Source of the DNA: Pseudomonas sp. FeN3W
GTDB taxonomy: Bacteria; Pseudomonadota; Gammaproteobacteria; Pseudomonadales; Pseudomonadaceae
Reading direction: 5' to 3'
Length of the DNA: 64,000 bases
NCBI GenBank assembly: GCA_030263805.2
Contig: CP136010.1
Location: 2,495,001 to 2,559,000, forward strand
The position numbers and the translations under genes were made by a program. The notes under the pieces are model-generated. The model was not told the DNA's origin and did no database searches. It saw nothing but the letters and a program-made list of their open reading frames with translations. The number at the start of each line of letters is the position of its first letter. Positions within the stretch are counted from its first letter, which is position 1. Of the stretch, positions 63,839 to 64,000 are shown piece by piece.

Positions 63839-64000
63839 GCGAGTTCAACGGCACCCTGCCGACCGCCACCGATGTCGATGGCACGGTCGTCAGCTACCAG
63901 CTGGCGAGCGGTCCGGGTACCGGTAATGGCAGCGTCATCGTCAATACCGACGGCAGCTATGTCTTCACCCCAGGCACCGACTTCGATGCCCTGGCACCAG
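63835..64000 (+). CDS. Giant adhesin fragment (LapA/RTX-type beta repeat)
   Basis: A plus-strand open frame to the window end, with no start codon and a stop at 63826. The residues GEFNGTLPTATDVDGTVVSY then QLASGPGTGNGSVIVNTDG and SYVFTPGTDFDAL form one cadherin-like/VCBS-type repeat unit found many times in LapA-class surface adhesins. It begins where lapB similarity ends. It would be a substrate of LapBC, but its reading direction next to lapB is opposite and the joint is abrupt. Confidence 0.8.

Overview
The window is a high-GC gammaproteobacterial chromosome segment. Its gene order (hslVU, DUF971, PHA-system gene, ubiEJB, hisIE, tatABC, rsmE; ompR/envZ; rimB/rimK; pckA/hslO) and its REP-like palindromes point to the Pseudomonas lineage, most likely the P. 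stutzeri (Stutzerimonas) group. This is inferred from gene content and order; no database search was run.\n\nLayout. 0-11 kb is a dense plus-strand housekeeping block: the end of hslV, hslU, a DUF971 gene, an HBM-type chemoreceptor in the place where related pseudomonads carry the pha cluster, a leftover PHA-system gene, then ubiE-ubiJ-ubiB-hisI-hisE-tatA-tatB-tatC-rsmE with many start/stop overlaps. 11-22 kb holds small metabolic and envelope genes: dtd, prolyl iminopeptidase, three lipoproteins including a lipocalin, fbp, glgP, cysQ, nudE and a HAD nucleotidase. 22-27 kb holds a PAS hybrid kinase, fdhD and a glycine-zipper protein. 27-32.7 kb is a minus-strand fatty-acid/alcohol-type operon (3-hydroxyacyl-CoA dehydrogenase, acyl-CoA dehydrogenase, Fe-alcohol dehydrogenase, thioesterase) with a divergent LysR regulator.\n\n32.9-41.3 kb is the most interesting part. 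It is a six-gene stressosome-like partner-switch module (RsbR, RsbS, RsbT, an ATPase-SpoIIE phosphatase, a histidine kinase, a REC-kinase-REC hybrid), with overlapping genes throughout and a strong terminator at the end. No sigma factor is present. The first gene, rsbR, is split by a 2984-bp ISL3-family element with imperfect 24-bp inverted repeats and a near-perfect 8-bp target duplication. Removing the element in silico restores one 282-codon frame. The element carries passengers: an ArsR-type regulator with a C-terminal CC pair and a UPF0718/ArsP-like permease with a cysteine-rich loop. Its own transposase is broken by a 1-nt frameshift.\n\n41.9-52.5 kb carries a histidine phosphatase, a RaiA/HPF-like protein, an Npt-like 12-TM transporter, a Tat-exported aldo/keto reductase, a membrane MCP, a soluble FIST-MCP fusion, recQ and a nitroreductase. 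52.6-60.4 kb is conserved housekeeping again (pckA, hslO, PAP2, hslR, rimB, rimK, envZ, ompR). The last 3.5 kb holds a LapBC-type type I secretion pair. lapB loses its N-terminal codons at about 63.84 kb, where the sequence jumps abruptly into a plus-strand adhesin repeat. This is either a rearrangement or an assembly misjoin.\n\nFour palindromic or tandem REP-like elements and several clear hairpin terminators sit between genes. I found no tRNA, rRNA or CRISPR array.
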